64,000 nt of DNA from an uncultured Flavobacteriales bacterium (GCA_913020155.1 CAJWBA010000001.1:123471-187470); one strand, 5' to 3'. Positions 7,417 through 15,043 are shown, counted from the stretch's first letter. Notes: a model not told the origin generated them from the letters alone. Numbers and translations: made by a program.

Positions 7417-8443
7417 ATTGAGATGAAGTCTGAAGAATCATGATGTTTTTTATGGGATTTTCTGCACTCAAAACATAGCTCCCAGAAACAACATTTTCTG
7501 ATTTTAATAGTGAAATATTATTATTGTTAACTCCACCATCCACATTCAATGATATTTTATGACGGTACTCGTGCTTATTAAGAGATGATATTAAATCTAT
7601 TGCCTTCATTTCAAATTTTTGCCCTGAATAGCCAGGACTCTGGATAGCTAAGACTAAAATAGAATCAACAAGTTCATTGTACTCTTCAAAAATTTTAATT
7701 TGAGATATGTTTTGAAGGACAATTCCTGTTTGGCAATTATGTTTCTTAATTTTGTTTAATACATCTTTAAGATTTTCCTCTAAATTAAGGTGAACATAAA
7801 TTCTGTTAACATTTTCGCCGATTTTATCAATCCATTTTATTGGTGTTTTAGACATTACATGAGCCTCAATAAATTTCTTGTTCCAAAAACCTTTTATGAC
7901 CTCTGTCTTATATGATAATACCTCTTTAGCATTTTTGCTCATTGTTTGATCCACTATGTCAATATGAATAAAATCAGGGTAATTTCCTACGGTATTAAAT
8001 ATTTGATTTATATCTTCAACTCCATTGGCATATATGGCGACTCCAACTTTTTTATAATCTTTGAAAGTAAACTTCGTATGAAGCAGGTATGCGAGCCAAA
8101 ATAAACTTCCCGATATAATTATTCTTGACAGCTCATAAGAAAAATATATATCAATTTTCTTAATTAATAATATTTGAATAAAATACGAGATAAGCGAAAT
8201 TATAAAAAAATAAAGAAGAGCCTTATTTCGTTTGGATATTGAGATTTTAAAATTATATCTAATATTTAACCAAAATGATATTAATATTCCGAACACTACG
8301 GAAATTAATGAAATCACTAAGTTTATTTGAAACAACCCTTTTAAAAAGCTATAAATTAAAAGCTCCGCGAGAATAGAAAAAAAACCGATTAAAACATATC
8401 CTATAAAAAAACGATATTTGTATTTAATAAAAGATAGTTTCAT
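7403..8443 (-). CDS. GtrA-like membrane domain fused to ribulose-phosphate 3-epimerase domain
   Basis: The protein has 346 residues from the ATG at 8443. An in-frame TTG lies two codons upstream and is less likely. Residues 1-128 form four membrane helices of the GtrA/DPMS flippase type, which help move polyprenyl-linked sugars across the membrane. From about residue 133 there is a TIM barrel matching ribulose-phosphate 3-epimerase: His160-x-Asp162 with a following Val-Asp, then Glu-Ala-His-Val-Met, Ser-Pro-Gly-Tyr-Ser-Gly-Gln-Lys-Phe, Asn-Val-Asp-Gly-Gly-Val and Val-Ser-Gly-Ser. The metal-binding histidines and both catalytic aspartates are kept. The usual N-terminal serine motif is changed (Ala-Ile-Tyr-Ala-Asn). 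This is the first gene of the operon, divergent from an AraD gene. Confidence 0.82.
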   Translation of the reverse strand: MKLSFIKYKYRFFIGYVLIGFFSILAELLIYSFLKGLFQINLVISLISVVFGILISFWLNIRYNFKISISKRNKALLYFFIISLISYFIQILLIKKIDIYFSYELSRIIISGSLFWLAYLLHTKFTFKDYKKVGVAIYANGVEDINQIFNTVGNYPDFIHIDIVDQTMSKNAKEVLSYKTEVIKGFWNKKFIEAHVMSKTPIKWIDKIGENVNRIYVHLNLEENLKDVLNKIKKHNCQTGIVLQNISQIKIFEEYNELVDSILVLAIQSPGYSGQKFEMKAIDLISSLNKHEYRHKISLNVDGGVNNNNISLLKSENVVSGSYVLSAENPIKNIMILQTSSQYESI

Positions 8444-8460
8444 ACTCAAAACATGTAAAA

Positions 8461-9162
8461 ATGGATAGTTATAAAGAAATCAAAGGTAAATGTTTAAAAG
8501 CTAATCTGGAAATTAAATTTCACAACTTAGCTATTTTTACATTTGGAAATGTAAGTGTTATTGATCGAATGAAAAATGTAATTGCTATTAAACCAAGTGG
8601 TATTTCGTATGATCTATTGGATGAAAACGATATTGTTATTTTAGATTTAGATGGAAATGTACTTGAAGGTAAACTTTTACCATCTTCTGACACCAAAACT
8701 CATCTTTATTTATACAATAAGTGGAGTCAAATTAATAGTATTTGTCACACTCATTCTTGTTACGCTGTTGGTTGGTCACAGTCTTTAATTTCAGTCCCAA
8801 TTTATGGAACAACCCATGCTGACCATCTCACTGAAGAAATTCCTTGTACCCAACCAATGGAAGATTATTTGATTGAAGGGGACTATGAACATAACACCGG
8901 AGTCCAAATAGTAAATCATTTTTCTGACAACAATTTAGATCCTTCAGAAGTTCAAATGTGTTTAGTTGGATCTCATGGTCCATTTACTTGGGGTGAAAAT
9001 GAAATTGAAAGTATTTACAATAGTGTTGTTTTAGAAGAAATTTGCAAAATGGCTTTCATAACTAAGAGTATTAATCCTAATATCGGAAATATCAAAAAAC
9101 CACTGATTGATAAACACTATTATCGAAAACACGGGGAAAACTCATATTATGGGCAAAATTAA
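8461..9162 (+). CDS. araD: L-ribulose-5-phosphate 4-epimerase (class II aldolase family)
   Basis: The protein has 233 residues, the usual AraD length. Visible family residues include Gly-Asn-Val-Ser (29-32), Lys-Pro-Ser-Gly (44-47), Ser-Ser-Asp-Thr (75-78), the zinc ligands His96 and His98 in His-Thr-His, His119-Ala-Asp121-His, and His172. The C-terminus Lys-His-Tyr-Tyr-Arg-Lys-His-Gly carries the tyrosine expected near 228. The enzyme interconverts L-ribulose-5-phosphate and D-xylulose-5-phosphate. No arabinose isomerase or ribulokinase is adjacent. Instead it is divergent, with 17 bases between start codons, from a gene with a ribulose-phosphate epimerase domain. The two could link L-ribulose-5-P, D-xylulose-5-P and D-ribulose-5-P. 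A role in glycan precursor supply rather than arabinose breakdown is inferred. Confidence 0.88.
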   Translation: MDSYKEIKGKCLKANLEIKFHNLAIFTFGNVSVIDRMKNVIAIKPSGISYDLLDENDIVILDLDGNVLEGKLLPSSDTKTHLYLYNKWSQINSICHTHSCYAVGWSQSLISVPIYGTTHADHLTEEIPCTQPMEDYLIEGDYEHNTGVQIVNHFSDNNLDPSEVQMCLVGSHGPFTWGENEIESIYNSVVLEEICKMAFITKSINPNIGNIKKPLIDKHYYRKHGENSYYGQN

Positions 9163-9206
9163 AAATCCTAATCTCAAACTTCTTTATAAAATCTAGTTAT
9201 CACCCC

Positions 9207-10502
9207 ATGAGAATTATTTTTGTTTTAAGCTGTTTGTTTTTTAATCTGTTTTACTCAAACGCTCAAAATAAACTTGAACGCAAACTTTTGAGAATTATCA
9301 AAAGTGAATCGTCCTTTAATGGTGCTCAGGTTGGGGTAACACTAATGGACCTTGAGAAAAAAAAAGAACTCGTTGCCATCGATTCTGAAAAAAGAATTCT
9401 TCCCGCTTCTTTAGTTAAACTCATAACTGTATATGGCGGAATTCAAAAGTTTGGAGATTCCCTTCCAGCATTACATTATGTAAAAGAAAAAAAACGGTTT
9501 TATTTTTGGTCCTCTGGATATCCTTTATTTAATCACCCTACATACAATGACACTATCGTTACTGCTTTTTTAAACCAGCAAAAAGACTCTTTATTTTATG
9601 TCAACAGACCCATGGCATCAAAACCTCTAGGTTTAGGCTGGGCTTGGGATGACCAGGCTTATTATTTCTCTGCAAAGAAGTCAAGTTTCCCAGTTTATGG
9701 AAATGTTGTTCAGATTATTTCAAATCCAAATTCTGAGAAGCTCCGTTTCAACCCCTCATTTTTTGAAAATACTTTAAAACACACACTTAAAAAAGATCAT
9801 TATGAATTTAGGACTAATGATCATATTTACAAACTAAATCGACATCAAGCAGACTCAATATACATCCCATTCATTCCCTCAGATTCTCTAGTTATCGAGG
9901 TTTTGAGAAATACGCTCAGTTCTCCTGTTTATATTGCAAAAAAAAATGATGTCATTCATTCTAATTTCAAAACCTTAAAAGTCTCAGCTCAAAAAGTTTA
10001 CAAAGCAATCGTTGAAGACAGTGATAATTTAATTGCAGAATCTTTAATGTTAATGCTTTCTGGAACGATACAATGGGAGCTTGAAACAGATTTGGGAATA
10101 GAATTACTACATCAACAGAATAAAATGATGTACGAAAACATTGAACAGGTTGATGGGTCAGGTTTATCTAGAAATAACCTTTTAACCCACAAAGTCCTGA
10201 TTGAGATCCTCAATAAAATCTATGAATCCGTTAGTAGTCCAAAAATCAAAGACTATTTTCCACAGGCAAATCTGGAAGGAACTTTGTATATGTATGCTCC
10301 AAGTTATAATATGTCTTTTGTGTATGCAAAAACAGGAAGTATGAAAAATAATCATTTGTTGGCCGGCTATTTAATATCAAGTAGTGACAAGCACTACACT
10401 TTCGTAATATCTGTAAATAATTATAAAGGAGAAATAAAGGCTATTCAAAAAGGTGTTGCTGACTTGTTGTTCGTTTTAAAAAACAAAATAAAACTTAATT
10501 AA
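9207..10502 (+). CDS. dacB: D-alanyl-D-alanine carboxypeptidase/endopeptidase, PBP4 (S13) family
   Basis: The protein has 431 residues with an N-terminal signal peptide ending near Ala19-Gln. All three penicillin-binding motifs are present: Ser68-Leu-Val-Lys71, Ser321-Arg-Asn323 and Lys375-Thr-Gly377. The PBP4 hallmark Ser-Asp-Asn-x-x-Ala-Glu (272-278) is also present. The protein is a periplasmic peptidoglycan hydrolase that trims or cleaves stem-peptide cross-links. The insertion domain between the SxxK and SxN motifs is of PBP4 type. It follows araD on the same strand after 44 bases, but nothing suggests a shared function. Confidence 0.9.
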   Translation: MRIIFVLSCLFFNLFYSNAQNKLERKLLRIIKSESSFNGAQVGVTLMDLEKKKELVAIDSEKRILPASLVKLITVYGGIQKFGDSLPALHYVKEKKRFYFWSSGYPLFNHPTYNDTIVTAFLNQQKDSLFYVNRPMASKPLGLGWAWDDQAYYFSAKKSSFPVYGNVVQIISNPNSEKLRFNPSFFENTLKHTLKKDHYEFRTNDHIYKLNRHQADSIYIPFIPSDSLVIEVLRNTLSSPVYIAKKNDVIHSNFKTLKVSAQKVYKAIVEDSDNLIAESLMLMLSGTIQWELETDLGIELLHQQNKMMYENIEQVDGSGLSRNNLLTHKVLIEILNKIYESVSSPKIKDYFPQANLEGTLYMYAPSYNMSFVYAKTGSMKNNHLLAGYLISSSDKHYTFVISVNNYKGEIKAIQKGVADLLFVLKNKIKLN

Positions 10503-10572
10503 CAGAAAGTGTTAATAAATTTAAGTCATTAATTGGTGTAATTAGTGTTTGTATTTATTACTTTTGAGAAAT

Positions 10573-10656
10573 CTATCGTTATAGCCTTTACTATTTAATA
10601 AAGAGTTGTAAATCTTTAAACCTCTACTTAAATAAATAAGTAGAGGTTTTTTTCTA
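10573..10656 (+). ncRNA. Possible short intergenic transcript (weak candidate)
   Basis: Between dacB and the lipoprotein gene, a TACTTTTG sequence at 10559-10566 matches the Bacteroidota -7 element. About 80 bases later there is a strong intrinsic terminator. No open reading frame of note lies between them. This could give a small RNA. Equally, the terminator may simply end the dacB transcript and the promoter match may be chance in AT-rich DNA. No well-placed -33 element was found. Confidence 0.2.
10618..10656 (+). terminator. Rho-independent terminator downstream of dacB
   Basis: A 13-base-pair perfect stem (AAACCTCTACTTA paired with TAAGTAGAGGTTT) has a 6-base loop and is followed by a run of seven T. 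It would end dacB transcription, about 115 bases past the stop codon, or end a short separate transcript. Confidence 0.85.
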
Positions 10657-10760
10657 AAAGATTTTAATAATAGATCATTTGATATTCTAAAAATTTAGTC
10701 TTCTTCCCCAAAATTGAAGTAATTTATTGAAATAAAATCTTTATTTTTTTTTCAAAACTA

Positions 10761-10790
10761 TTTGAAAGTTCAATTATATCTCTATATTTG
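10761..10790 (+). promoter_or_regulatory. Bacteroidota-type promoter of the surface lipoprotein gene
   Basis: TTTG at 10761-10764 serves as the -33 element and TATATTTG at 10783-10790 as the -7 element (consensus TAnnTTTG), with 18 bases between them. An A/T-rich tract lies just upstream. It places the transcription start near 10797, so the ATG at 10851 has a leader of about 54 bases. This excludes the longer in-frame reading that begins inside the promoter. Confidence 0.7.
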
Positions 10791-10850
10791 CAACTAAATG
10801 TTAATCTAAAAAACAAAAGCATTATTAATTTTAATTTAATTTTTATCAAA

Positions 10851-12959
10851 ATGAAAAAAGGTTTATTAACTCTTTTGGCGGCTGCACTAACGATAGTAGG
10901 CTGTCAAGACTATGACTCACAGTTCAAAGAACTTACTACATTAGTGACTAACCTTGCTACTGATGTAGCTGGTCTTAAAACTGTGTCTGACGACATTGCT
11001 ACTCTTAGTCAAACAGTTAACGGTTTGGCAACAGCGCTTGACGTTGCTGCAATCCAAGCAGACATCGATTTAATTGAAGCTGCTCTGGCTGATGTTGCGA
11101 CTGAAGCAGATTTGGATGCAGTTTCTGATGCACTTGCAACTGTTCAAACTGATGTAAAAGAATTACTTGCAGCAAGTGCTGTAATCAATCAAAGTATTAC
11201 AATTAGTAATGAAGCAACGCTTCAGTATGCTGAATCTCTTGTAAGTACTGCAACAGACGCTCCTAATGTTATTGTTAACGGAAGCGTTACTGTTGTATCT
11301 ACTTTTGCGAATTTAGATGCTACGGTAACAGCTAGAATAAACGCAGTTACTGGTAAAATTGCCACAATCTTGGGAGTTGAAGGTGGAGCTGGACTTGCTC
11401 TTACTCACAGCGCTTCTTCTGTGATCAATTTTAATAATTTAGCGTTTATTGATAAAACAATGGAAATTAGTGGTGGTGCGTTTGGACATGATACACTGAC
11501 TACTATTTCAGGAAATGTGACTGAAACACACACTGGAGCAATTGACTACCCTTTACTAGCATCTGCAGGTGTAATTGCTATAGGAACCGATCACACTTCT
11601 GTTAGTTTCCCAACAAGTGCTAATATTACTTCAATATCTACTATAGGTTCTGCTACTAATGAATTATGGTTAAAGAAAGCTACATCTGTAGTTACAGGTA
11701 AAGCACTTGTAAGTGATTTAACAGCACCCAAAGCCACAGCCATTACAATTGGTACTGGAAAAGCTCAAGCTGGTGATGTAGTAATTGCTACTGCTTTAAA
11801 TGCTGTGATAAACCTTACATCAACATCAGTAGGTGGAAACTTAGAAGTGAGTGGTGGTGCTTCACAAACTACATTTTTTGGTAGCTCACTAACAACCGTA
11901 GGTGGAACAGTAGAAGTTGGAAGCTACGCTGAAGCTCATTTTCCGCTAGTAACTCAGTTTGGTGGTAACACATCTATAGGTGCTGCAGTATTAGATCTTT
12001 CTGCTCTTAGCTCAAATGTATCTGGTACATTGGTGTTTGCACGTGCTGTAACTGTTGATACTCAAAAACTAGTTGTCTCAAGTAATGTAACTTATACTTC
12101 TGCTACAACTGCTCATTTTGCATCTACAGAACAAGCAAGTATGACCTTGCCAGCTGTATTAACACTTAAAGTGTTTAAACAAAATACTAAAACTGATTTA
12201 GATGTATCTGGCTATACGACAATGACAAACTTCACTATCGGTGGTGCTCAAGGTGCAGCCCCTTTCATCAGTACAGTTACTAATACAATTGTCATAGGCG
12301 GTGCTGCTTTAACAACTGTAAATATTCTTGATGGAGACTACGACGTAGTTACTATTAATGGTGCAGCTGCATTAACTTCACTTTCAACTGCTGGTGAGAT
12401 TAGAGACTTCACATTAAATAACTGTGACGCACTAGTTTCAGCAACTATTGGACACGATCACATAAGTGGTAGTGACGCTTCTGACCTTGTTGTAACAAAC
12501 AACTTAAAGCTTGCATCATTTGCTCCTTCAGCTCTTAAATTTTTAGGGAATATTGATATTTCAACTAACGCTGCACTTGCATCTATAGACTTATCTTCAG
12601 CGACTGAAATTCCATTAGCTGGTGATTACACTGTTGCTATAGATGGTAATAAATTGACTGGTACTTATGTTGCTGCAACTGCAGGATCTACGACAACAGT
12701 TTCTTCTGAAGCTGAAGTTAAATCAAATGATTTATTCTCAATGATGGCTATGGTTGATTTATCTATTGCTTCAAGAGCAAGTGCCAGTATAGGAAACGTA
12801 ACATACACATTTGATGTAGACATTGACGATATCGATGCTGCTACTGCTGGAGCACAAGACTTAGATACAAAAATCAATACTCCGGCTATTGCTGGAAGTC
12901 TTGCTGCTGTTGGAATTGGAGTTGATACAAATTTCAAAGCTATCGTTAAAGCTGAGTAA
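10851..12959 (+). CDS. Ala/Thr/Ser/Val-rich surface lipoprotein with coiled coil and beta-solenoid-like repeats
   Basis: The protein has 702 residues from the ATG at 10851. A lipoprotein signal ends in Ile-Val-Gly-Cys18. Residues 20-110 form hydrophobic heptads like a coiled coil (repeated Leu-x-x-x-Val/Ala-x-x-Leu). The rest, about 150-660, is degenerate short beta-strand units rich in Thr, Val and Gly (for example Leu-Thr-Thr-Val-Gly-Gly), reminiscent of leucine-rich or receptor-L-type solenoids. There are almost no further cysteines. The gene is single, with its own promoter and a strong terminator, and its codon and amino-acid make-up is visibly richer in GC than its neighbours. These traits suggest an abundant surface, perhaps S-layer-like, protein. 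I do not recognise a named family, and an adhesin or scaffold is also possible. Confidence 0.72.
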   Translation: MKKGLLTLLAAALTIVGCQDYDSQFKELTTLVTNLATDVAGLKTVSDDIATLSQTVNGLATALDVAAIQADIDLIEAALADVATEADLDAVSDALATVQTDVKELLAASAVINQSITISNEATLQYAESLVSTATDAPNVIVNGSVTVVSTFANLDATVTARINAVTGKIATILGVEGGAGLALTHSASSVINFNNLAFIDKTMEISGGAFGHDTLTTISGNVTETHTGAIDYPLLASAGVIAIGTDHTSVSFPTSANITSISTIGSATNELWLKKATSVVTGKALVSDLTAPKATAITIGTGKAQAGDVVIATALNAVINLTSTSVGGNLEVSGGASQTTFFGSSLTTVGGTVEVGSYAEAHFPLVTQFGGNTSIGAAVLDLSALSSNVSGTLVFARAVTVDTQKLVVSSNVTYTSATTAHFASTEQASMTLPAVLTLKVFKQNTKTDLDVSGYTTMTNFTIGGAQGAAPFISTVTNTIVIGGAALTTVNILDGDYDVVTINGAAALTSLSTAGEIRDFTLNNCDALVSATIGHDHISGSDASDLVVTNNLKLASFAPSALKFLGNIDISTNAALASIDLSSATEIPLAGDYTVAIDGNKLTGTYVAATAGSTTTVSSEAEVKSNDLFSMMAMVDLSIASRASASIGNVTYTFDVDIDDIDAATAGAQDLDTKINTPAIAGSLAAVGIGVDTNFKAIVKAE

Positions 12960-13003
12960 GCTCTAATTACAAAACCTTTCTTATCACAATCATGGTAAGT
13001 TTA

Positions 13004-13036
13004 AAACCCTCAAGTTGTCACTTGAGGGTTTTTTTA
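13004..13036 (+). terminator. Rho-independent terminator of the surface lipoprotein gene
   Basis: A 10-base-pair stem (AACCCTCAAG paired with CTTGAGGGTT) with a 6-base loop is followed by a T run, about 45 bases after the stop codon. It separates this gene from the convergent DUF2147 gene. Confidence 0.9.
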
Positions 13037-13090
13037 TTAAGTAAATACTTAACTTAGGTATACGGGTGAATAACAAAAGTTTACATGTTG

Positions 13091-13507
13091 TTATTCTAAA
13101 CGTTTCCATATTTGAGTTCTCCCCAAGAAAGAAAAACCGATAAAACCACGCACCTTTAATTTTGTGGTGCCGCTTAAAGTTAATGTACAGTCATATTCTT
13201 TCCCATTGGCAGGGTCCAAAATGGAACCACCAGTCCAACTATTTCCGTCTTTTATCAACCCTTTTAGAATAAGTAAACCTTCGATGGGCATGTTTTTTTC
13301 GGAACCTTTGCAATTAGTGCAAGTCTGACCTTTATCCTCTTCTAATAAAAGCGTATCAATTTTTCCATACAATTTATAGTTTTGAACATAAAGAGTAATG
13401 ATGGACTTTTCGATCCCTGTTTCATCATCAACAGTTACCCATTTTCCCTCGAAATTAGAAGTTTGAAATAATAAGGGTATAACAAAAGTATAAAGTAAAA
13501 AGTGCAT
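13091..13507 (-). CDS. DUF2147 family secreted protein
   Basis: The protein has 138 residues from the ATG at 13507, which gives a signal peptide (hydrophobic stretch ending near Phe-Gln). A longer in-frame reading upstream has non-signal-like sequence and is not chosen. The mature part opens with Gly-Lys-Trp-Val-Thr-Val-Asp-Asp-Glu-Thr-Gly and contains Cys-x-x-Cys near residue 60. It ends with Leu-x-Val-Arg-Gly-Phe-Ile-Gly-x-x-x-x-Gly-Arg-Thr-Gln-Ile-Trp. This pattern matches DUF2147, a lipocalin-like periplasmic family of unknown function. It stands alone between convergent and divergent neighbours. Confidence 0.85.
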   Translation of the reverse strand: MHFLLYTFVIPLLFQTSNFEGKWVTVDDETGIEKSIITLYVQNYKLYGKIDTLLLEEDKGQTCTNCKGSEKNMPIEGLLILKGLIKDGNSWTGGSILDPANGKEYDCTLTLSGTTKLKVRGFIGFSFLGRTQIWKRLE

Positions 13508-13586
13508 AATTTTTACTCTAAATATATTCAAAAAAAGTGAAATAGATTTTTGTAACTTGAAAGGAAAATAAAAAACAAAATTTAAA

Positions 13587-13751
13587 GTGAAATTCGTAAT
13601 TATACTCTTATTCGTACTTGGTTTAGTTTGCTTAGCAGAAGTCGCGTATGTGCACTTTATGTTGAGCTTTACAGACACGCCCTATTTAGTTGTTGGTATT
13701 GTTCTTTGTAGTTTGGCCATTTATTGGTGGAGTAAAAAATTTAAACACTAA
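13587..13751 (+). CDS. Small two-helix membrane protein, 54 residues, GTG start
   Basis: An open frame of 54 codons starts with GTG at 13587. It encodes two hydrophobic helices (about residues 2-24 and 32-47) separated by a short polar loop, and ends in a basic tail (Trp-Trp-Ser-Lys-Lys-Phe-Lys-His). The topology and the tight spacing to the next small membrane gene (27 bases) support a real gene. No ATG is available in frame. I do not recognise the family. Confidence 0.5.
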   Translation: MKFVIILLFVLGLVCLAEVAYVHFMLSFTDTPYLVVGIVLCSLAIYWWSKKFKH

Positions 13752-13778
13752 GAACACAGTTAATTAAAAAAATATCAT

Positions 13779-14024
13779 ATGTACTTAAATGATAGTGAGG
13801 AATGGTTGATTATTCTTATAGCAAGTACCATAGTAGTGGGACTAATCGTAAAAAGTTACCGTGATTATAAAACAATGTCTGCAGAAGCTAACAAGAAAAT
13901 TGAGCAACAAAAAAAAAATGAGGCCTATGTTCGAAAGCTAAAAAAAGTTATTGATCAAAAAAATGAACTCCTCCAACAAGCAATTAAATTAAAAAAGGAC
14001 CAACCTAAAAAATCTAAGAAATAA
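13779..14024 (+). CDS. Small membrane-anchored coiled-coil protein
   Basis: The protein has 81 residues: a short N-terminus, one membrane helix (about 9-25), then a long, highly charged and Lys/Gln-rich cytoplasmic helix (30-81) with coiled-coil character, ending in a lysine-rich tail. It follows the 54-residue membrane protein on the same strand, and the two may be co-expressed. No known family was recognised. Confidence 0.6.
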   Translation: MYLNDSEEWLIILIASTIVVGLIVKSYRDYKTMSAEANKKIEQQKKNEAYVRKLKKVIDQKNELLQQAIKLKKDQPKKSKK

Positions 14025-14026
14025 CA

Positions 14027-14057
14027 TTGATTTATTTTTAATTGAAAATTATATTTG
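14027..14057 (+). promoter_or_regulatory. Bacteroidota-type promoter of the pirin gene
   Basis: TTG at 14027-14029 and TATATTTG at 14050-14057 are separated by 20 bases, matching the -33/-7 consensus of the phylum. The pirin ATG lies 35 bases downstream of the -7 element. Confidence 0.72.
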
Positions 14058-14091
14058 TACTTACAAATGTTTTGAGTGTAAATCAAAAAAT

Positions 14092-14805
14092 ATGAAAACA
14101 ATTCATCATCCAGCTGCTACAAGAGGGAATCAAAATCATGGTTGGCTAAAAGCGAATCATTCATTTAGTTTTGCTAATTTCTATGATCCTCATAAAATGA
14201 ACTTTGGAGCATTACGAGTGCTCAACGACGACACCATTGCGGCAGGAATGGGCTTTGAGACACATCCACATAATAATATGGAAATCATTACAATCCCGTT
14301 AAAAGGAGATCTAGAACACAAAGACAACATGGGTTATTCCGAAGTAATTAAAGAAGGGGATATTCAAGTTCTGAGTGCTGGAACAGGTATTGAGCACAGT
14401 GAATACAACAAGAATACTGATAAACCCATCAACTTGCTTCAATTATGGGTTTTCCCTAAAAAAAAAGGTATTAATCCTCGATACGATCAATTATCTCTCA
14501 GGAATTTAAAAAAAGAGGATGAATTTTATCAAATACTATCGCCTAATGCAGATGATCAAGGTGTATGGATACATCAAAATGCATGGTTGCATATGGGTGA
14601 TTTTACAAATGATAAAGAGCATATTTATCATTTGAAAGATAAGAGTAACGGCGTCTATATTTTTGTGATTGAAGGAGGTGCTTTAGTTGATTCAAAAAAA
14701 CTTCAAAAAAGAGATGCTCTTGGAGTCTGGAAAACCGAATCTGTAACCATTGAAACAGAAAATAAATCAAAAATCCTTCTCATAGAAGTACCAATGGAAT
14801 TTTAA
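14092..14805 (+). CDS. Pirin family protein (YhhW/quercetinase-like cupin)
   Basis: The protein has 237 residues, typical for bacterial pirins. The N-terminal cupin keeps the metal ligands His58, His60, His102 and Glu104 (in Thr-His-Pro-His-Asn-Asn and Glu-His-Ser-Glu-Tyr-Asn). These positions line up with the iron-binding residues of human pirin. The second cupin half lacks a metal site, as is usual. Family members include quercetin 2,3-dioxygenases and redox-sensing regulators, so the true function here is open. It has its own promoter, and a 45-codon gene follows closely. Confidence 0.9.
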   Translation: MKTIHHPAATRGNQNHGWLKANHSFSFANFYDPHKMNFGALRVLNDDTIAAGMGFETHPHNNMEIITIPLKGDLEHKDNMGYSEVIKEGDIQVLSAGTGIEHSEYNKNTDKPINLLQLWVFPKKKGINPRYDQLSLRNLKKEDEFYQILSPNADDQGVWIHQNAWLHMGDFTNDKEHIYHLKDKSNGVYIFVIEGGALVDSKKLQKRDALGVWKTESVTIETENKSKILLIEVPMEF

Positions 14806-14814
14806 ATTAAAGAA

Positions 14815-14952
14815 ATGAACAAAGAAAATACACTTGCAGAGCTTATTGAAGTTCTCAATAAAAAAATTGAAAACAACGATGTTAATGATTCTGTACATAA
14901 AATAAAATTGATGACCGCTAGGGATGTTATAAAAGACATTATTCGTGGGTAA
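14815..14952 (+). CDS. Small hypothetical protein, 45 residues
   Basis: An ATG-started frame of 46 codons lies 9 bases after the pirin stop codon. The product is predicted helical and polar, with Leu-Ile-Glu-Val-Leu-Asn-Lys and Thr-Ala-Arg-Asp-Val-Ile-Lys-Asp segments and no membrane region. Spacing suggests co-transcription with pirin. I do not recognise a family. Confidence 0.45.
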   Translation: MNKENTLAELIEVLNKKIENNDVNDSVHKIKLMTARDVIKDIIRG

Positions 14953-15017
14953 ATTTGTTTAGAAAAGACAAAACATATAGAAAAAAATGAAGAGGCTAAA
15001 AAAACTGACTTTATCAT

Positions 15018-15025
15018 TACATTTG
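15018..15025 (+). promoter_or_regulatory. Putative -7 promoter element upstream of the GH16 gene
   Basis: TACATTTG matches TAnnTTTG, 18 bases before the ATG at 15044. No clear -33 element is seen at the right distance. It supports 15044, not an upstream in-frame ATG at 14987, as the true start. Confidence 0.45.
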
Positions 15026-15043
15026 CAACGTGAAAAAAATATC

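Noticed and set aside
10788..10850. Longer N-terminus of the surface lipoprotein
   Set aside because: It would start inside the promoter and place extra residues before a complete lipoprotein signal.
12665..12937. Minus-strand frame of 90 codons within the surface lipoprotein gene
   Set aside because: It is an antisense shadow caused by the Ala/Thr/Ser-rich composition of the real gene.
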